A stretch of DNA of 64,000 nt, from assembly GCA_032622095.1 (NCBI GenBank), contig CP136069.1, positions 163,851,894-163,915,893 on the forward strand. Reading direction: 5' to 3'. The DNA comes from Siphonodentalium dalli. Taxonomy: Eukaryota; Mollusca; Scaphopoda; Gadilida; Siphonodentaliidae. Positions within the stretch are counted from its first letter, which is position 1. The number at the start of each line of letters is the position of its first letter. Made by a program: the position numbers and the translations under genes. A model generated the notes under the pieces. The model was not told the DNA's origin. It was given only the letters and a program-made list of their open reading frames with translations, and did no database searches. This document shows, in pieces, positions 47,901-57,526 of this stretch.

Positions 47901-50900
47901 CATGAACCAAGAACTCACAAATGTGAGTATTTCAAACCTGCCAAAACTGAGATGAGGTAGGGAATCAGAACAGCCTACCACGACGCTCCAAAGTTAAGTC
48001 CTGGATCAATATGTTGATAAATACACCAAAAACGATTGAATTGTGTAGCTGCAGGTGTAATTTCTGTGAGAGCCATGTTACCATGATCAGGTTGTGATAT
48101 GCATTTGAAAGAATTTATTTGAAAGTTGTTGGCTGAGATGGTCGCAACACCCAGTTCTGATTCTGAGATAAGAGACCTGGTAAAATTCAGTACTGAGATG
48201 ATAGGTCGGTGTAATCATAAGTTGAAAAAGTTGGGTATGTCAATACTGACGATGTCAACTGGAGCAAGCACTATTATTGTGCAATTTGTCCATGGAATAT
48301 AAGTGAGGACCTGTGGTCTCAACTGTATTGGTGAATATGTATATGCCATCAGATTGACCTATCGATAGATTGAGGATAACAACCACTCAAGTTTGAGGTT
48401 GTGATTTCCACGAACAATTATGTGCTCATTTCTCGTTCATCAATTATAGGCAGAACGATCCCGGGAATCTTTCAAATTTGAAAGACTACCTGATCGAATT
48501 CCCATCAGTGGGACGATAATGATATCAGATGAGTAAAGTAATCTTCTACCTGGTAGTGAAGACGTTCCCTGCTACATGAGCTGATGTTAGAAGACAGTTG
48601 TGTCTTAATTTCAGATCCTAAAGTTGTATGGTATAGGCAGATGACACAACCATACACATTCTGTCCCACGCGGCTGGTGGATATTCTGGGTGACTGACGG
48701 ACTGCTAGGTGCCTAGTGAAGTAGAACGAACTTGTGTCACTTGACAAATAAAACGTTGAGATAATAAAAGCAGGAACCTGCAGTCATTTCTAGACAGTGA
48801 TATGTTGACATTCTTCACTGGTCACCAGTGGTTTTGACTAATTTGTTGACCCATATAACAACCCCATCGCCAAGTCCGAGATGGAGTGGTTAGTGATAAG
48901 ATTCTTGTTACCGGGACCAAAAGAGCGGTACCCGATAAATGTGAAAATTATTAAATGTAAAGTCGGAGAGAGGCCTAGACAAAAATTGTGACATGCAGGC
49001 CATAAAACCCAGAAGGTTTACGTAAATCAAATATACTTCCGAAAGTGAAACAATTGCTTTCACGAAAATCAAACTAAGATTCAAGATTCTGGTTCTCACC
49101 AGAATTCGAGCCCCGATCTGATACAGAGGGATGATTGTGGTAAGGAGATAATATTGGAGAAGATGTAACTGAATCGGTCGCATTCGGAAACATAATTGTG
49201 ATACAACATCAGTGTCAAGAGATAACCCCGAGAAAGCGAATGTATTCCCAGATTGTAACCCTCTGTTGAAACATTCAGTGTGTTCGTTCTTTCCTGGAAC
49301 CAATATATATAAGCTACAGGTTGTTCTGGGTTATTACGGTATCGGAAGAATCAGGTCATCCGGAGTCAGAAATTATTTCCCAATAGGTACACATGAACAA
49401 GTGACTTATCGGAAATATGATACTGATGCGTTCGAGTAATTAGTGAATGATAAATTTAGGCAGATCCAATTTTCCAGAAAGGCTGCCAGGCTGATACCGA
49501 GAGATCGAAAGAGTTAATGCGACCGAGACTATGTGGCAAATACTCAGGAACTCGGGTCTACCCCAAAATAACGTACTAGAAATTGCCACGAACAGGTTCG
49601 AAATCGGAAACTGATATACCGGTACATGGACATGTATGGACGGTGTGTTTTGAACATACCGGTACGTGAAAAAAAAGGTAACACTGTAATTAAAGTGTTA
49701 GGACAAGTAAAGCAAATTATCGATACCGGATTTCAACACCTCTGATCAGGTGTCCAGTTCGAAATGGTGAACAGTGAACTATATATTTATGGTTCATTAT
49801 ACTAGACGTACAACGTATTTGTCCAGTTTGTTTGACTGAGAACCGCGGATGGTAAAACCCAGTTGAGACGTAACTGGTTCTATTTTGAATTTTCCGTGCC
49901 ATCAATTGTCGATGTTCATTCGAGTTGGTCGGGTTCAAGAAATTGAGGAAGTCCCAATCAGTAACCCCAGGTCAGAGTGTTCAGTACCTGAGTTAACCTT
50001 TTCCTATCCGCGTGTTGATAAGAAATGAATCTAGACGTGTATTGAAATATTACTGGTGCCTAGAATACGATTATGATGTTACAAAGTACGGTAACCTTCA
50101 TAAAAATTCTCCCAGATATTGGAAAGTTAGAAGCATTGACGTTTAACGACGTCATCAAGTTCAGTGTCTGACAGAGCTCGGCATATTGACACACCTTGTG
50201 TCAGAGAGCCCCAGCCGTATTTGACATACTAAATGACCTTGACCTGATGACCACAGTCATCCTCTGGTGATCTCGAGAAGTCATACATTCCAAAAGTTAA
50301 CTACGTACCTGTTGTTGGTAGAAGTGATCAGTATCTCTTCATATGGGTTCTGTTGGATGTCGAAAGTCATCGGCTCAACCGAACAATATCTATAAAGTGA
50401 TAGAAGTACCCCATTCTCTTCAAACGATTGAGAGTAGGCACTGTCCGAAATTCTTCTGTGTCATGACCCATGCGCGGGAAATTAAATGCAACAGAATTGT
50501 CATTGTACGAAGTCACAGAAATAGTAGTTTTGTCAGGTCTACATGAATGCCTCAAATCTTTGTATGCACGTAATGATTGGAAATAAGTTCGTGCTGTCCT
50601 GTATCATGACAGATTGGTACATCTGGACAATATGTCAGTGTCTGCATTATCCTCCGACAGTTGCACCATACAACTAGCGAATCAGCTGTCGATAAATATG
50701 GTGATGATTTATACACTGGGACTTGCAAAAATGCAAAGGAAATTGTATTAGAGACAGAAATTACAGAATCGTCATTTCATCAGACATCATTCTGCTTAGA
50801 GTCGTACTCATATACCGGGTCTTCCCCGATTGAGTCAGGACTCGTGTTCATTTCATCTCCAAGGTGAGATTTCATGTTTCAATCGGAAGATTGCTGTGAC

Positions 50901-53900
50901 AATTAACTGTCGTGAAACGGTCGTTAATTCTTTTAAAAACACGTTTCAACTTCAAGTTTCATCTCTGATTTTGAAGCCGGAAGTGAAGGGAGAATTTCAT
51001 CGGTCAAATCTGAAGTTTGCTGTGACAACGAACTGTCGCGAACGTTTGTTCATTATTGTCACGTTTCAAGCAGTTCGGATTTAGTTCCATTCCTTAATAG
51101 TGTGTTAAAAACACTAATTCCGTTTCAAAATAACAGAGCAAGTCAAATTGTGATGTTTAATGGCGGACGCCGAAATTGAAGATGGTATGTCTCGTGGAAT
51201 CCCGTTCCACGAGAGTTAGAATCTAGAAGTTTCGTTGCGCATGTGCATAACGAAACAAGAGCTATGCTGGGCGTGCAATATACGCCCTCTCTTGGGTCGG
51301 CGGAAACTGGTAAAAAAAAAGGGGCATAACTCTGGTAAAAATTGGCGGACGGAACTCAAATTTGAACTTGACCTGTGTTTTGGTGGGAGAAAGTAATATA
51401 CCAAATTATCATTGAATCCGATAAGCTCTAGTAAAGTTATCATCCGGACAACAAATTTCAGGGATTTTCTAAGTCAAATTACGTCAAATAAGGGGCATAA
51501 CTCTGGTGAAAATGGGCGAACAGAACCCAAATTCGAACTTGAGCTGTCTTTTCTCCTAATAAACCAACATACCAAATTTGATTGAAATCGGTTCACTCTA
51601 ACTAAAGTTATCATCCGGACAACAAATTTCAGGGATTTTCTAAGTCAAATTACGTCAAAAAAGGGGCCATAACTCTCGCAAAAATTATCGGATTAAAACG
51701 AAATTCGGACTTGAGCTGTATTTTGATATATGTAATCCACAAAACAACGGGTTTTGCGTATAAACATTCCAAAATCGAGTTATCATCCGGAAACCAAAAA
51801 ACATAAGAAAAACTGAATTTTCTGAGTCGAAAAAGGGGCATAACTCTGCCAAAAATGGTCGGACAGAACCCAAGTTCGAACTTGACCTGTGTTTTGGTGG
51901 GAGAAAGTAATGTACCAAATTTGGATTCATTCCGTTAAACTATACTAAAGTTATCATCCGGACAACAAATTTCAAGGATTTTCTAAGTAAAAAAACATTA
52001 AATAAGGGGCATAACTCCGGTGAAAATTGGCGGGCGGAACCCAAATTCGAACTTGAACTTACTTTTCGGCTAATAAACCCACATACCAAATTTTACTAAT
52101 TTTGGTTCACTCTAACTAAAGTTATCATCCGGACAACAGGTTAACTTGATACTATGTACATGTATGTGACATGGGGTGACAAGTTGATAATATCATGGTC
52201 ACATAGATTCAAGTGGAATGCTCTGGGTGTTTTTTCCATCATGACTGACAATATATATTCCAGGCATTCTTTTGGAATGTCTGATCAGTATGGACCTTTC
52301 AAGTTTGGGAAAGATTATGGATTTAGTCCTCTTGGGCTTAACCCTTTACCCAACAGAAGGGCCCTGTGCCAATGCATTCTCTTATATATGCGAGTCGACC
52401 ATAGGTCGCCTCGCATATATAAGAGAATGCATTGGCTTAACACATTAAAAATTATAAAATTGTTAAAGAATGTAAGAACTTTTTTTTTTAGGCCAATGCA
52501 TTCTCTTATATATGCGAGGTGACCTATGGTCGACTCGCATATATAAGAGAATGCATTGGCACAGGGCATAACTGTAACCATCACAATGTGGTCAAGGAGC
52601 CGGTTCCATTGATATCCATATTTGTATGGTTCTATTGAGACATACCAAAGATATTTTAGGCTGTTGAAGCTTTATTTGGCCGGTTTGTTGGGTAAAGGGT
52701 TAATCCATGGGAATATATGATATGAAGAACTCTGTTGGGGGGAGGGGAATAAGATTTTTGTTTCGTTTTAGGTGCCTTTATGTTGGTATGTGGATACTTT
52801 GATGTCATTGATGCATATCTAATATATATTATTAGCTCAATTTGACCTTGGGTTGGCATCCATCATCCGTGTATGCGTCATCAACATGTTCCTTCAACAG
52901 AGGCCAGATCTCTCATTAAAGGGACACGCTGGATTGGAATCCTAATGGTATCTGGTTTGAATAAGTCCCATTGTTTCCTGTTCACACCAAGTGTAGTCAG
53001 TGTTTTGGTGCTGAAAATGTGATGTGTATCTTCGCAATATGGTTTCCGAAGCGCTCTCTTGATACTATATACGCTCTCTTGATACTATGTACATGTATGT
53101 GACATGGGGTGACAAGTTGATAATATCATGGTCACATAGATTCAAGTGGAATGCTCTGGGTGTTTTTTCCATCATGACTGACAATATATATTCCAGGCAT
53201 TCTTTTGGAATGTCTGATCAGTATGGACCTTTCAAGTTTGGGAAAGATTATGGATTTAGTCCTCTTGGGCTTAACCCTTTACCCAACAGAAGGGCCCTGT
53301 GCCAATGCATTCTCTTATATATGCGAGTCGACCATAGGTCGCCTCGCATATATAAGAGAATGCATTGGCTTAACACATTAAAAATTATAAAATTGTTAAA
53401 GAATGTAAGAACTTTTTTTTTTAGGCCAATGCATTCTCTTATATATGCGAGGCGACCTATGGTCGACTCGCATATATAAGAGAATGCATTGGCACAGGGC
53501 ATAACTGTAACCATCACAATGTGGTCAAGGAGCCGGTTCCATTGATATCCATATTTGTATGGTTCTATTGAGACATACCGAAGATATTTTAGGCTGTTGA
53601 AGCTTTATTTGGCCGGTTTGTTGGGTAAAGGGTTAATCCATGGGAATATATGATATGAAGAACTCTGTTGGGGGGAGGGGAATAAGATTTTTGTTTCGTT
53701 TTAGGTGCCTTTATGTTGGTATGTGGATACTTTGATGTCATTGATGCATATCTAATATATATTATTAGCTCAATTTGACCTTGGGTTGGCATCCATCATC
53801 CGTGTATGCGTCATCAACATGTTCCTTCAACAGAGGCCAGATCTCTCATTTGATCATCACCAAACTTCATATGGATCTTTGGGGGGGGGGGGGGGGGGAA

Positions 53901-54967
53901 CCTCTAGAACATGGTAGCCATAAAATGGTTCTGGAATTCAATAAAAAAAACATGGCCACCAGCAGCCATCTTGGATTTCACATTTAAATTCATTGGTATA
54001 TCCTGCAGCCCAAATTTATTGGAGAATTGATTTTTTAAAATACGGGCATGTTTAGTATCACCTCTAGATGAGACCTATTAAATTTTAATGATTTAATGAA
54101 AAACATAGCCGTGGCAACCATCTTGTATTTTACTCTTTGCGTGACTAAATCCATCGACACCCTATAGGCCACTTCCCTCATCCGATTATCACCAAACTTC
54201 ACATGGATGTTCAAGCTGACCACTAGATGGAATCCATAGAATTTTTCAGAATTTCATTATAAAACATGACCACCAGAGGTCATCTTATTTTGAGTTACAA
54301 ATGAGCGATGCCCATTTACAATCTCTACCAGAGCGCACCAGTCATACTTCCTTTCTGACTCTGTCACCGGCTGGGTACTCGTGTACCGTTTCTATATTTA
54401 GCGCGGGGTTTTACAAACAAAATGGCGAAAACCAAACGCCCCAAAGTCAAATTTCCTATGTGCTTTGAGAACAATTCCCGCACTAAAAACATAATGACAG
54501 ATTGGAGGATCAGGGCGGTAGTTTTGTTGACGATTTTCGCAAGCAACTCCTCAAAATTGGAGCAAATTAGAACCCTTGTGTCTGACTTGCCATGCATTGT
54601 GTTGGGATATTGTTTAGGCTTTTGTTTTGATAAAATAATCGGAGAACCAAATCACACCGTTTCAAAATATAGTTCTTTGGTTCTGGTGGGACTTTCCAAA
54701 CTTACTAGTAAGGTACGAAAATTCTAAAATTTTGTTCGATATTTTTCTTACCCGAGTCACCAAGGGCGGTAAACCCTGCATGGAGTTTGGCCCATTTATG
54801 GCCTCATATATTACAAATTATGTGAAATATTTTACTAAACATTTATTACATTGCAGATTTTACAAAATGATGAGGCTATGAAAATGGAGCATGAACAAGA
54901 TCCAAATAAAATTATTGTAGACGGCAAAACTCAGGACAGAGAGAAGTCAAAGAAGAACTGCTGTTAA
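41822..54967 (+). CDS. RAB32: Rab32/Rab38-family small GTPase, five exons, first (N-terminal) exon not located
   Basis: Exons 41822-41950, 43681-43759, 44288-44469, 45533-45676 and 54857-54967 join in frame to 214 codons plus stop. The order of GTPase motifs is intact: P-loop GELGTGKTS, switch I region ending RAT-IGVDF, WDIAGQE (the Ile where most Rabs have Thr is typical of Rab32/38), NKCD for guanine specificity, ETSAK, and a C-terminal KKNCC for double geranylgeranylation. The catalytic Gln of WDIAGQE is present. Rab32 proteins act at lysosome-related organelles, melanosomes and mitochondria-associated membranes, and bind AKAPs or VARP effectors; this is family knowledge. The visible start ATSGGEKREHLYKILVIGEL lacks a Met. 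About 5-15 residues must come from an upstream exon I did not find before 41822. The last intron is 9.2 kb and full of repeats. Confidence 0.97.
42309..42465. repeat. 157-bp palindrome
   Basis: GGATATCCACACTTTTTCAG and its inverse form the ends, GATGACAAAACATTT and its inverse the middle, and CCACGAGTGGCTTTAGCCAC the tip. A foldback repeat in a Rab32 intron; only one copy is seen here. Confidence 0.85.
42466..42800. repeat. Direct and inverted copies of TTTATTATATACTTT..ATGGCCCCCAATGAATGTCA
   Basis: Two direct copies (42466 and 42590) of a block of about 50 bp, and an inverted GCAAGTATATAATAAAC at 42783. Confidence 0.7.
42952..43305. mobile_element. TTAA MITE, CCCTTTACCCAAC family
   Basis: TTAA at both ends and two palindromic cores. 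The spacer between cores is shorter than in 40292-40681. Confidence 0.93.
43425..43545. repeat. 121-bp foldback
   Basis: GAGTAGTGTACAGTTTTTCT and an imperfect inverse, enclosing GAGATGCGAGGATTATTTT and its inverse. Confidence 0.75.
43681..43759 (+). CDS. RAB32: Rab32 exon with switch I/II
   Basis: Acceptor AACCAAACAG, donor GTAGGT. Encodes IGVDFALKVLNWDSDTIVRL then QLWDIAG, ending phase 1 inside the Gly of WDIAGQE. A degenerate MITE begins about 20 bp after the donor. Confidence 0.96.
43780..44004. mobile_element. Degenerate TTAA MITE, CATGATGGG family, adjoining a Rab32 donor
   Basis: Left end TTATCCATTTCATGATGGGA, right end CATGGAAGGGTTAA, two partly decayed cores. Begins about 20 bp after the exon ending at 43759. 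Confidence 0.85.
44288..44469 (+). CDS. RAB32: Rab32 exon (QERFGNMTRVYYKEAVGA to NK)
   Basis: Acceptor TTTCCAG, donor GTAAGT. Holds the catalytic Gln and QERFGNMTRVYYKEAVGAMV, then VFDVTRTSTLEAVTKWKNDL and ends at the NK of NKCD. A palindromic MITE starts at the T of the GTAAGT donor (44475). Confidence 0.97.
44475..44621. mobile_element. Shortened TA-flanked palindromic MITE at a splice donor
   Basis: TACAGTAATGCTCTAAATAA at the left; the right arm is complete to CATAACTGTA, while most of the left arm is deleted. Its first T completes the GTAAGT donor of the exon ending at 44469. Confidence 0.88.
45022..45172. repeat. 150-bp foldback
   Basis: TTGTGGTGGATTGATGGTAA with an imperfect inverse, and GTGTGACATTTATG mirrored. 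The middle has TATGTTCAACTGAGTCAT and an inverse. Confidence 0.75.
45292..45432. mobile_element. Foldback MITE (GAGGTCCCCAGAGGGTGAAT family)
   Basis: Complete inverted arms; lies about 100 bp upstream of the Rab32 exon at 45533. Confidence 0.85.
45533..45676 (+). CDS. RAB32: Rab32 exon (CDQ to ETSAK)
   Basis: Acceptor CCTTTCTCCAG, donor GTCAGT. Encodes CDQAKEGIVNNTHQMDEFCK, then EKGFIGWFETSAKENINIDE and AARFLVTK. The first copy of a 20-bp minisatellite unit begins 30 bp after the donor. Confidence 0.97.
45706..46070. repeat. 20-bp minisatellite (one spaced plus 16 tandem copies)
   Basis: GTTTAATGGTGCCCACATCA at 45706, then 16 uninterrupted units from 45751 to 46070 that differ only at a few positions (GTCCACATCA variants). 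It starts 30 bp after the Rab32 exon that ends at 45676. Confidence 0.97.
46100..46235. mobile_element. Foldback MITE (GAGGTCCCCAGAGGGTGAAT family)
   Basis: Arms AGAGGGTGAATTTTAGTGAC and inverse, outer GTGTGTCTGTCATTTGC. Confidence 0.8.
46252..46617. repeat. Foldback with 60-bp arms, left edge of a nested inverted-repeat block
   Basis: GAAAATTTGATTATCAAATT to GACTTATTCAAACCAGATAC on the left arm is mirrored at 46549-46610. Another direct copy of the GACTTATTCAAACCAGATAC segment follows at 46628. Confidence 0.8.
46618..51180. other. Repeat-poor 4.5-kb block, no recognisable gene, possible decayed large element
   Basis: Free of the MITEs seen on both sides. Open frames reach 131 codons but none shows a family motif; many short protein-like stretches are broken by stops. 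Flanked by inverted segments (46385-46463 and 51181-51255; also 46308-46355 and 52918-52967). This is consistent with the body of an old DNA element with long inverted ends. I cannot name an encoded protein. Confidence 0.4.
51181..51255 (-). repeat. Inverted partner of 46385-46463
   Basis: On the reverse strand it reads GCAACGAAACTTCTAGATTC, GGAACGGGATTCCACGAGAC and ATACCATCTTCAATT, matching the left copy with very few differences. Confidence 0.88.
51300..52140 (+). repeat. Tandem GGGGCATAACTCTGG repeat (about 160-bp units)
   Basis: Five units with AAAAAGGGGCATAACTCTGG, CAAATTCGAACTTGACCTGT and AAAGTTATCATCCGGACAAC. Seems to interrupt the right arm of the nested inverted repeat. Confidence 0.85.
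52145..52917. repeat. 773-bp direct duplication, copy 1 (contains a MITE)
   Basis: Runs from CTTGATACTATGTACATGTA to CCAGATCTCTCATT. Repeated 933 bp downstream at 53078-53850 with only a few differences (for example GAGGTGACC against GAGGCGACC). It includes the complete TTAA MITE at 52338-52703. Confidence 0.95.
52338..52703. mobile_element. TTAA MITE, CCCTTTACCCAAC family (in duplication copy 1)
   Basis: TTAA ends and two palindromic cores, reverse orientation relative to 40292-40681. Confidence 0.92.
52918..52967 (-). repeat. Inverted partner of 46308-46355
   Basis: The reverse strand reads GACTTATTCAAACCAGATAC, CATTAGGATTCCAATCCAGC and GTGTCCC; same order as in the left copy. Confidence 0.85.
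53078..53850. repeat. 773-bp direct duplication, copy 2
   Basis: See copy 1. Diverges after TCTCATT, continuing into the CCATCTTGGATTT repeat, which is the likely original context. Confidence 0.95.
53271..53636. mobile_element. TTAA MITE, CCCTTTACCCAAC family (in duplication copy 2)
   Basis: TTAA ends and two palindromic cores; near-identical to the copy 933 bp upstream. Confidence 0.92.
53765..54300 (+). mobile_element. Degenerate tandem-core repeat (CCATCTTGGATTT family)
   Basis: Starts TTAGCTCAATTTGACCTTGG, with units containing GATCATCACCAAACTTCATA and GCAGCCATCTTGGATTTCA. Holds an 18-nt G run at 53881-53898. Confidence 0.7.
54422..54712 (+). CDS. Candidate first exon of an unidentified protein inside the last Rab32 intron
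   Basis: An open frame of 97 codons starts at ATG in a strong context (AACAAAATGGCG) and ends at AAG before a donor-like GTACGA. It begins MAKTKRPKVKFPMCFENNSR and contains two moderately hydrophobic stretches (about residues 32-44, AVVLLTIFASNSS, and 58-72, PCIVLGYCLGFCFDK). I do not recognise the family. The preceding 100 bp is not one of the dispersed repeats of this window and includes a TATATTTA motif about 30 bp upstream of the ATG. The exon is phase 0, as is the Rab32 last exon 144 bp downstream, so the two could be spliced together into a 133-residue product. It could instead belong to a separate nested gene or be a decayed captured gene. Confidence 0.45.
54857..54967 (+). CDS. RAB32: Rab32 terminal exon (hypervariable tail, CC prenylation)
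   Basis: Acceptor ACATTGCAG; 36 codons and TAA. It reads ILQNDEAMKMEHEQDPNKII then VDGKTQDREKSKKNCC. The polar, variable tail ends in NCC, the usual substrate of Rab geranylgeranyltransferase. It could also be joined in frame to the open exon at 54422-54712. Confidence 0.95.
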   Translation: MLQNDEAMKMEHEQDPNKIIVDGKTQDREKSKKNCC

Positions 54968-55031
54968 CAGACTGCCAAATTAGTTCATGTTCTTCATGAA
55001 GTGTTCGTTCAGTATTGGTGCAGGGAGTCAG

Positions 55032-55580
55032 TTAACCCTTCCATGACTGGAGCTTCCAGAAATTTTGCGAAAAGCCTGTGCCAATGCATTCTATTATATA
55101 TGAGAATGTCCCATAGGGAGCCTCACATATATAAGAGAATACATTGGCCTGACAATATTTGTCTTTAACCTGTAAGACAGTGCATTCTCTTATGTATGTG
55201 AGGCTCATATATAAGAAAATACGTTATACTGTAATGTCCTAAATAAACGACCCCTAAACCATAGCAGAATTATTGGAAATTTTTCAGGATTTTGTTGGAA
55301 ATATGGCTTGTTGTCATTCATCGGAAAGCTCTCACTGAGAGCTTTCCAATGAATGGCAACAAGCCATATTTCCGACTAAATCCTGAAAAATTTCCCCATA
55401 ATTCTGCTGTGATTAAAGGGTCATATACTCTGGGCGTTACTGTATACCTTAACCTGTAAGAGGGTGCATTCTCTTATATATGTGAGATTCCCTACGGGAG
55501 ACTTGCATATATATATGAGAATGCACTGGCCCAGGAATTATAATGCTGTGCCAGCGCAACTCCTGTCATGAAAGGGTTAA
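55032..55580. mobile_element. TTAA MITE (CATGACTGG/CATGATGGG family) with nested palindromic MITE
   Basis: TTAACCCTTCCATGACTGGA at the left and CATGAAAGGGTTAA at the right, cores partly decayed. A TA-flanked palindromic element occupies 55227-55444. Confidence 0.85.
55227..55444. mobile_element. TA-flanked palindromic MITE, nested
   Basis: Full-length inverted arms, slightly diverged (AAATAAACGACCCCTAAACC). Confidence 0.87.
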
Positions 55581-55716
55581 GAACTGAAGATACTCAATTT
55601 TGGGAGCTGATTTACACTGACTCAAGTACATGTGGCTGAACCTATCTATTGTGATCCATGAAGTAGTGACTTGTAAGTGCCACCATGGTTTGAAATAACT
55701 AGTTAGTTATAAGGCA

Positions 55717-55974
55717 TTAACCCTTTCTATACTGAATGGATTCTTCCATTACATTATAAAAGCATACTTTGGAATGGTCCGTTATTCTTCAGGAGGGATG
55801 TTCAGGAAATATCAGTTGACCACAGACAGACGAACGGATGATACTAGTACAGACGGGAGTTCTAGTCATTGGTTGATAATAAGTTCAACAGACGGCCTAT
55901 GGCTGATTGTTGAACTTATTGTCTGAAAATTTCTAAGGGAACATACTCGTCATTGAATAATTAGTAAAGAAAGG
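55717..55974. mobile_element. TTAA MITE, CCCTTTCT family
   Basis: TTAACCCTTTCTATACTGAA at the left; an inner hairpin ATAATAAGTTCAACAGACGG with its inverse; right end TTAGTAAAGAAAGG, degraded. Related to 36516-37072. Confidence 0.75.
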
Positions 55975-56033
55975 ACATGGCATTAATTTTAAATCAGCAA
56001 ATGAGGAAGCTTCTATTATCAATTTATTGTTTA

Positions 56034-56254
56034 TACAATAATGCCCTAAATAATCGATTCCTTAACCACAGCAGAATTATGGGTAACTTTTCAGGATTTA
56101 GTCGGAAATATGGCTTGGCTTGTTGCCATTCATCGGAAAGCTCTCAGTGAGAGCTTTCTGATGAATGGCAACAAGCCATATTTTCGACTAAATCCTGAAA
56201 AATTACCCATAATGCTGCTGTGGTTAAGGAGTCGATTATTTAGGGCATTTCTGT
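56034..56254. mobile_element. TA-flanked palindromic MITE
   Basis: Full inverted arms (CTAAATAATCGATTCCTTAA..inverse), with a small GGCTTGGCTTG duplication in one arm. Confidence 0.9.
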
Positions 56255-56602
56255 AGTTACAAATCTTTGGTCTAATTGTGTTTGTCATAATACTAAAATA
56301 TCACTGGATGATAAAACTGTGATGCTTGGGCAAGAAAGCCTCTACCTAAAATGGTATTAGAACATATCACAATTAATGATAAATATGAATGATTTTATGA
56401 AGCCATGACATCATATATAACATTCATACTAAATGCTGGAATTCTGCGCACATATATGGTACCACTTTTCCGTTAAACTTCTTAGAGTGGGTAGCTAGAG
56501 CACGCTGCGCAATGAGCAAGTTCATATTCAATGGTTTTCACAAACTTAAGAGCATCCCACAGAGTCATCACGAACAAGGTATATGTCAAAATCATGTGAG
56601 TC

Positions 56603-57068
56603 ATATGTGACCCGCCATATCAAATCCAGTCGTAAGTCGGGATTTTTTTTACCCTGTGCCAATGCATTCTCTTATATATGCGAGTCGACCATAGGTCGAC
56701 TCGCATATATAAGAGAATGCATTGGCCTAACAATTTTTTACAATTTTAATAATTTGTTCTTGTATTCTTTAACAATTTTATAATTTCACCCATACAGAGC
56801 CCCAGACAAACATGAGCAGACGACACTCTTCTATATGCTTCTATATATGTGTGGGGCTCCCTGCAGGGTAATGGATGTTTTTTATTTTATGTCCTAAAAA
56901 TTGTAAGAAACATTTATTTAAAAAAAATGATAAAAAATTGTTAGGACAATGCATTCTCTTATATATGCGAGGCGACCTATGGTCGACTCGCATATATAAG
57001 AGAATGCATTGGCACAGGGTAAAAAAAATCCTGACTTACGACTGGAATTGATATGGCGGGTCACATAT
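56603..57068. mobile_element. Composite MITE with TATGTGACCCGCCATATCAA ends around shared palindromic cores
   Basis: Inverted ends TATGTGACCCGCCATATCAA and CCAGTCGTAAGTC enclose the same two CCAATGCATTCTCTTATATA cores used by the TTAA families. The extra middle block around 56790-56880 carries its own imperfect hairpin. Confidence 0.85.
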
Positions 57069-57137
57069 ATCAATAATTTATATAAATATCAAACATCATA
57101 AATATCTGACTGTATCAAATAATGCATATATCACAGT

Positions 57138-57526
57138 TTAACCCTTTACCCAACAGAACGGCCCTGTGCCAATGCATTCTCTTATATATGCGAGTCGACC
57201 ATAGGTCGCCTCACATATATAAGAGAATGCATTGGCTTAACACATTAAAAATTATAAAATTGTTAAAGAATGTAAGAAAAAGTGTTAAAAAAAGATTTTT
57301 TTTAGGCCAATGCATTCTCTTATATATGCGAGGCGACCTATGGTCGACTCGCATATATAAGAGAATGCATTGGCACAGGGCATAACTGAACTATCACAAT
57401 GTGGTCAAGGAGCCGGTTCCAATGATATCCATATTTGTATGGTTCTATTGAGACAGACCGAAGATATTTTAGGCTGTTGAATCTTTATTTGGCCGGTTTT
57501 GGCCGGTTTGTTGGGTAAAGGTTTAA
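57138..57526. mobile_element. TTAA MITE, CCCTTTACCCAAC family, reverse orientation
   Basis: TTAA ends, two cores, and a complete AAACCGGCC arm. Confidence 0.93.

Noticed and set aside
48908-49303. 131-codon minus-strand ORF in the repeat-poor block as a viral or transposon protein
   Set aside because: Low-complexity hydrophobic reading with no conserved motif; opposite-strand frames are equally plausible.
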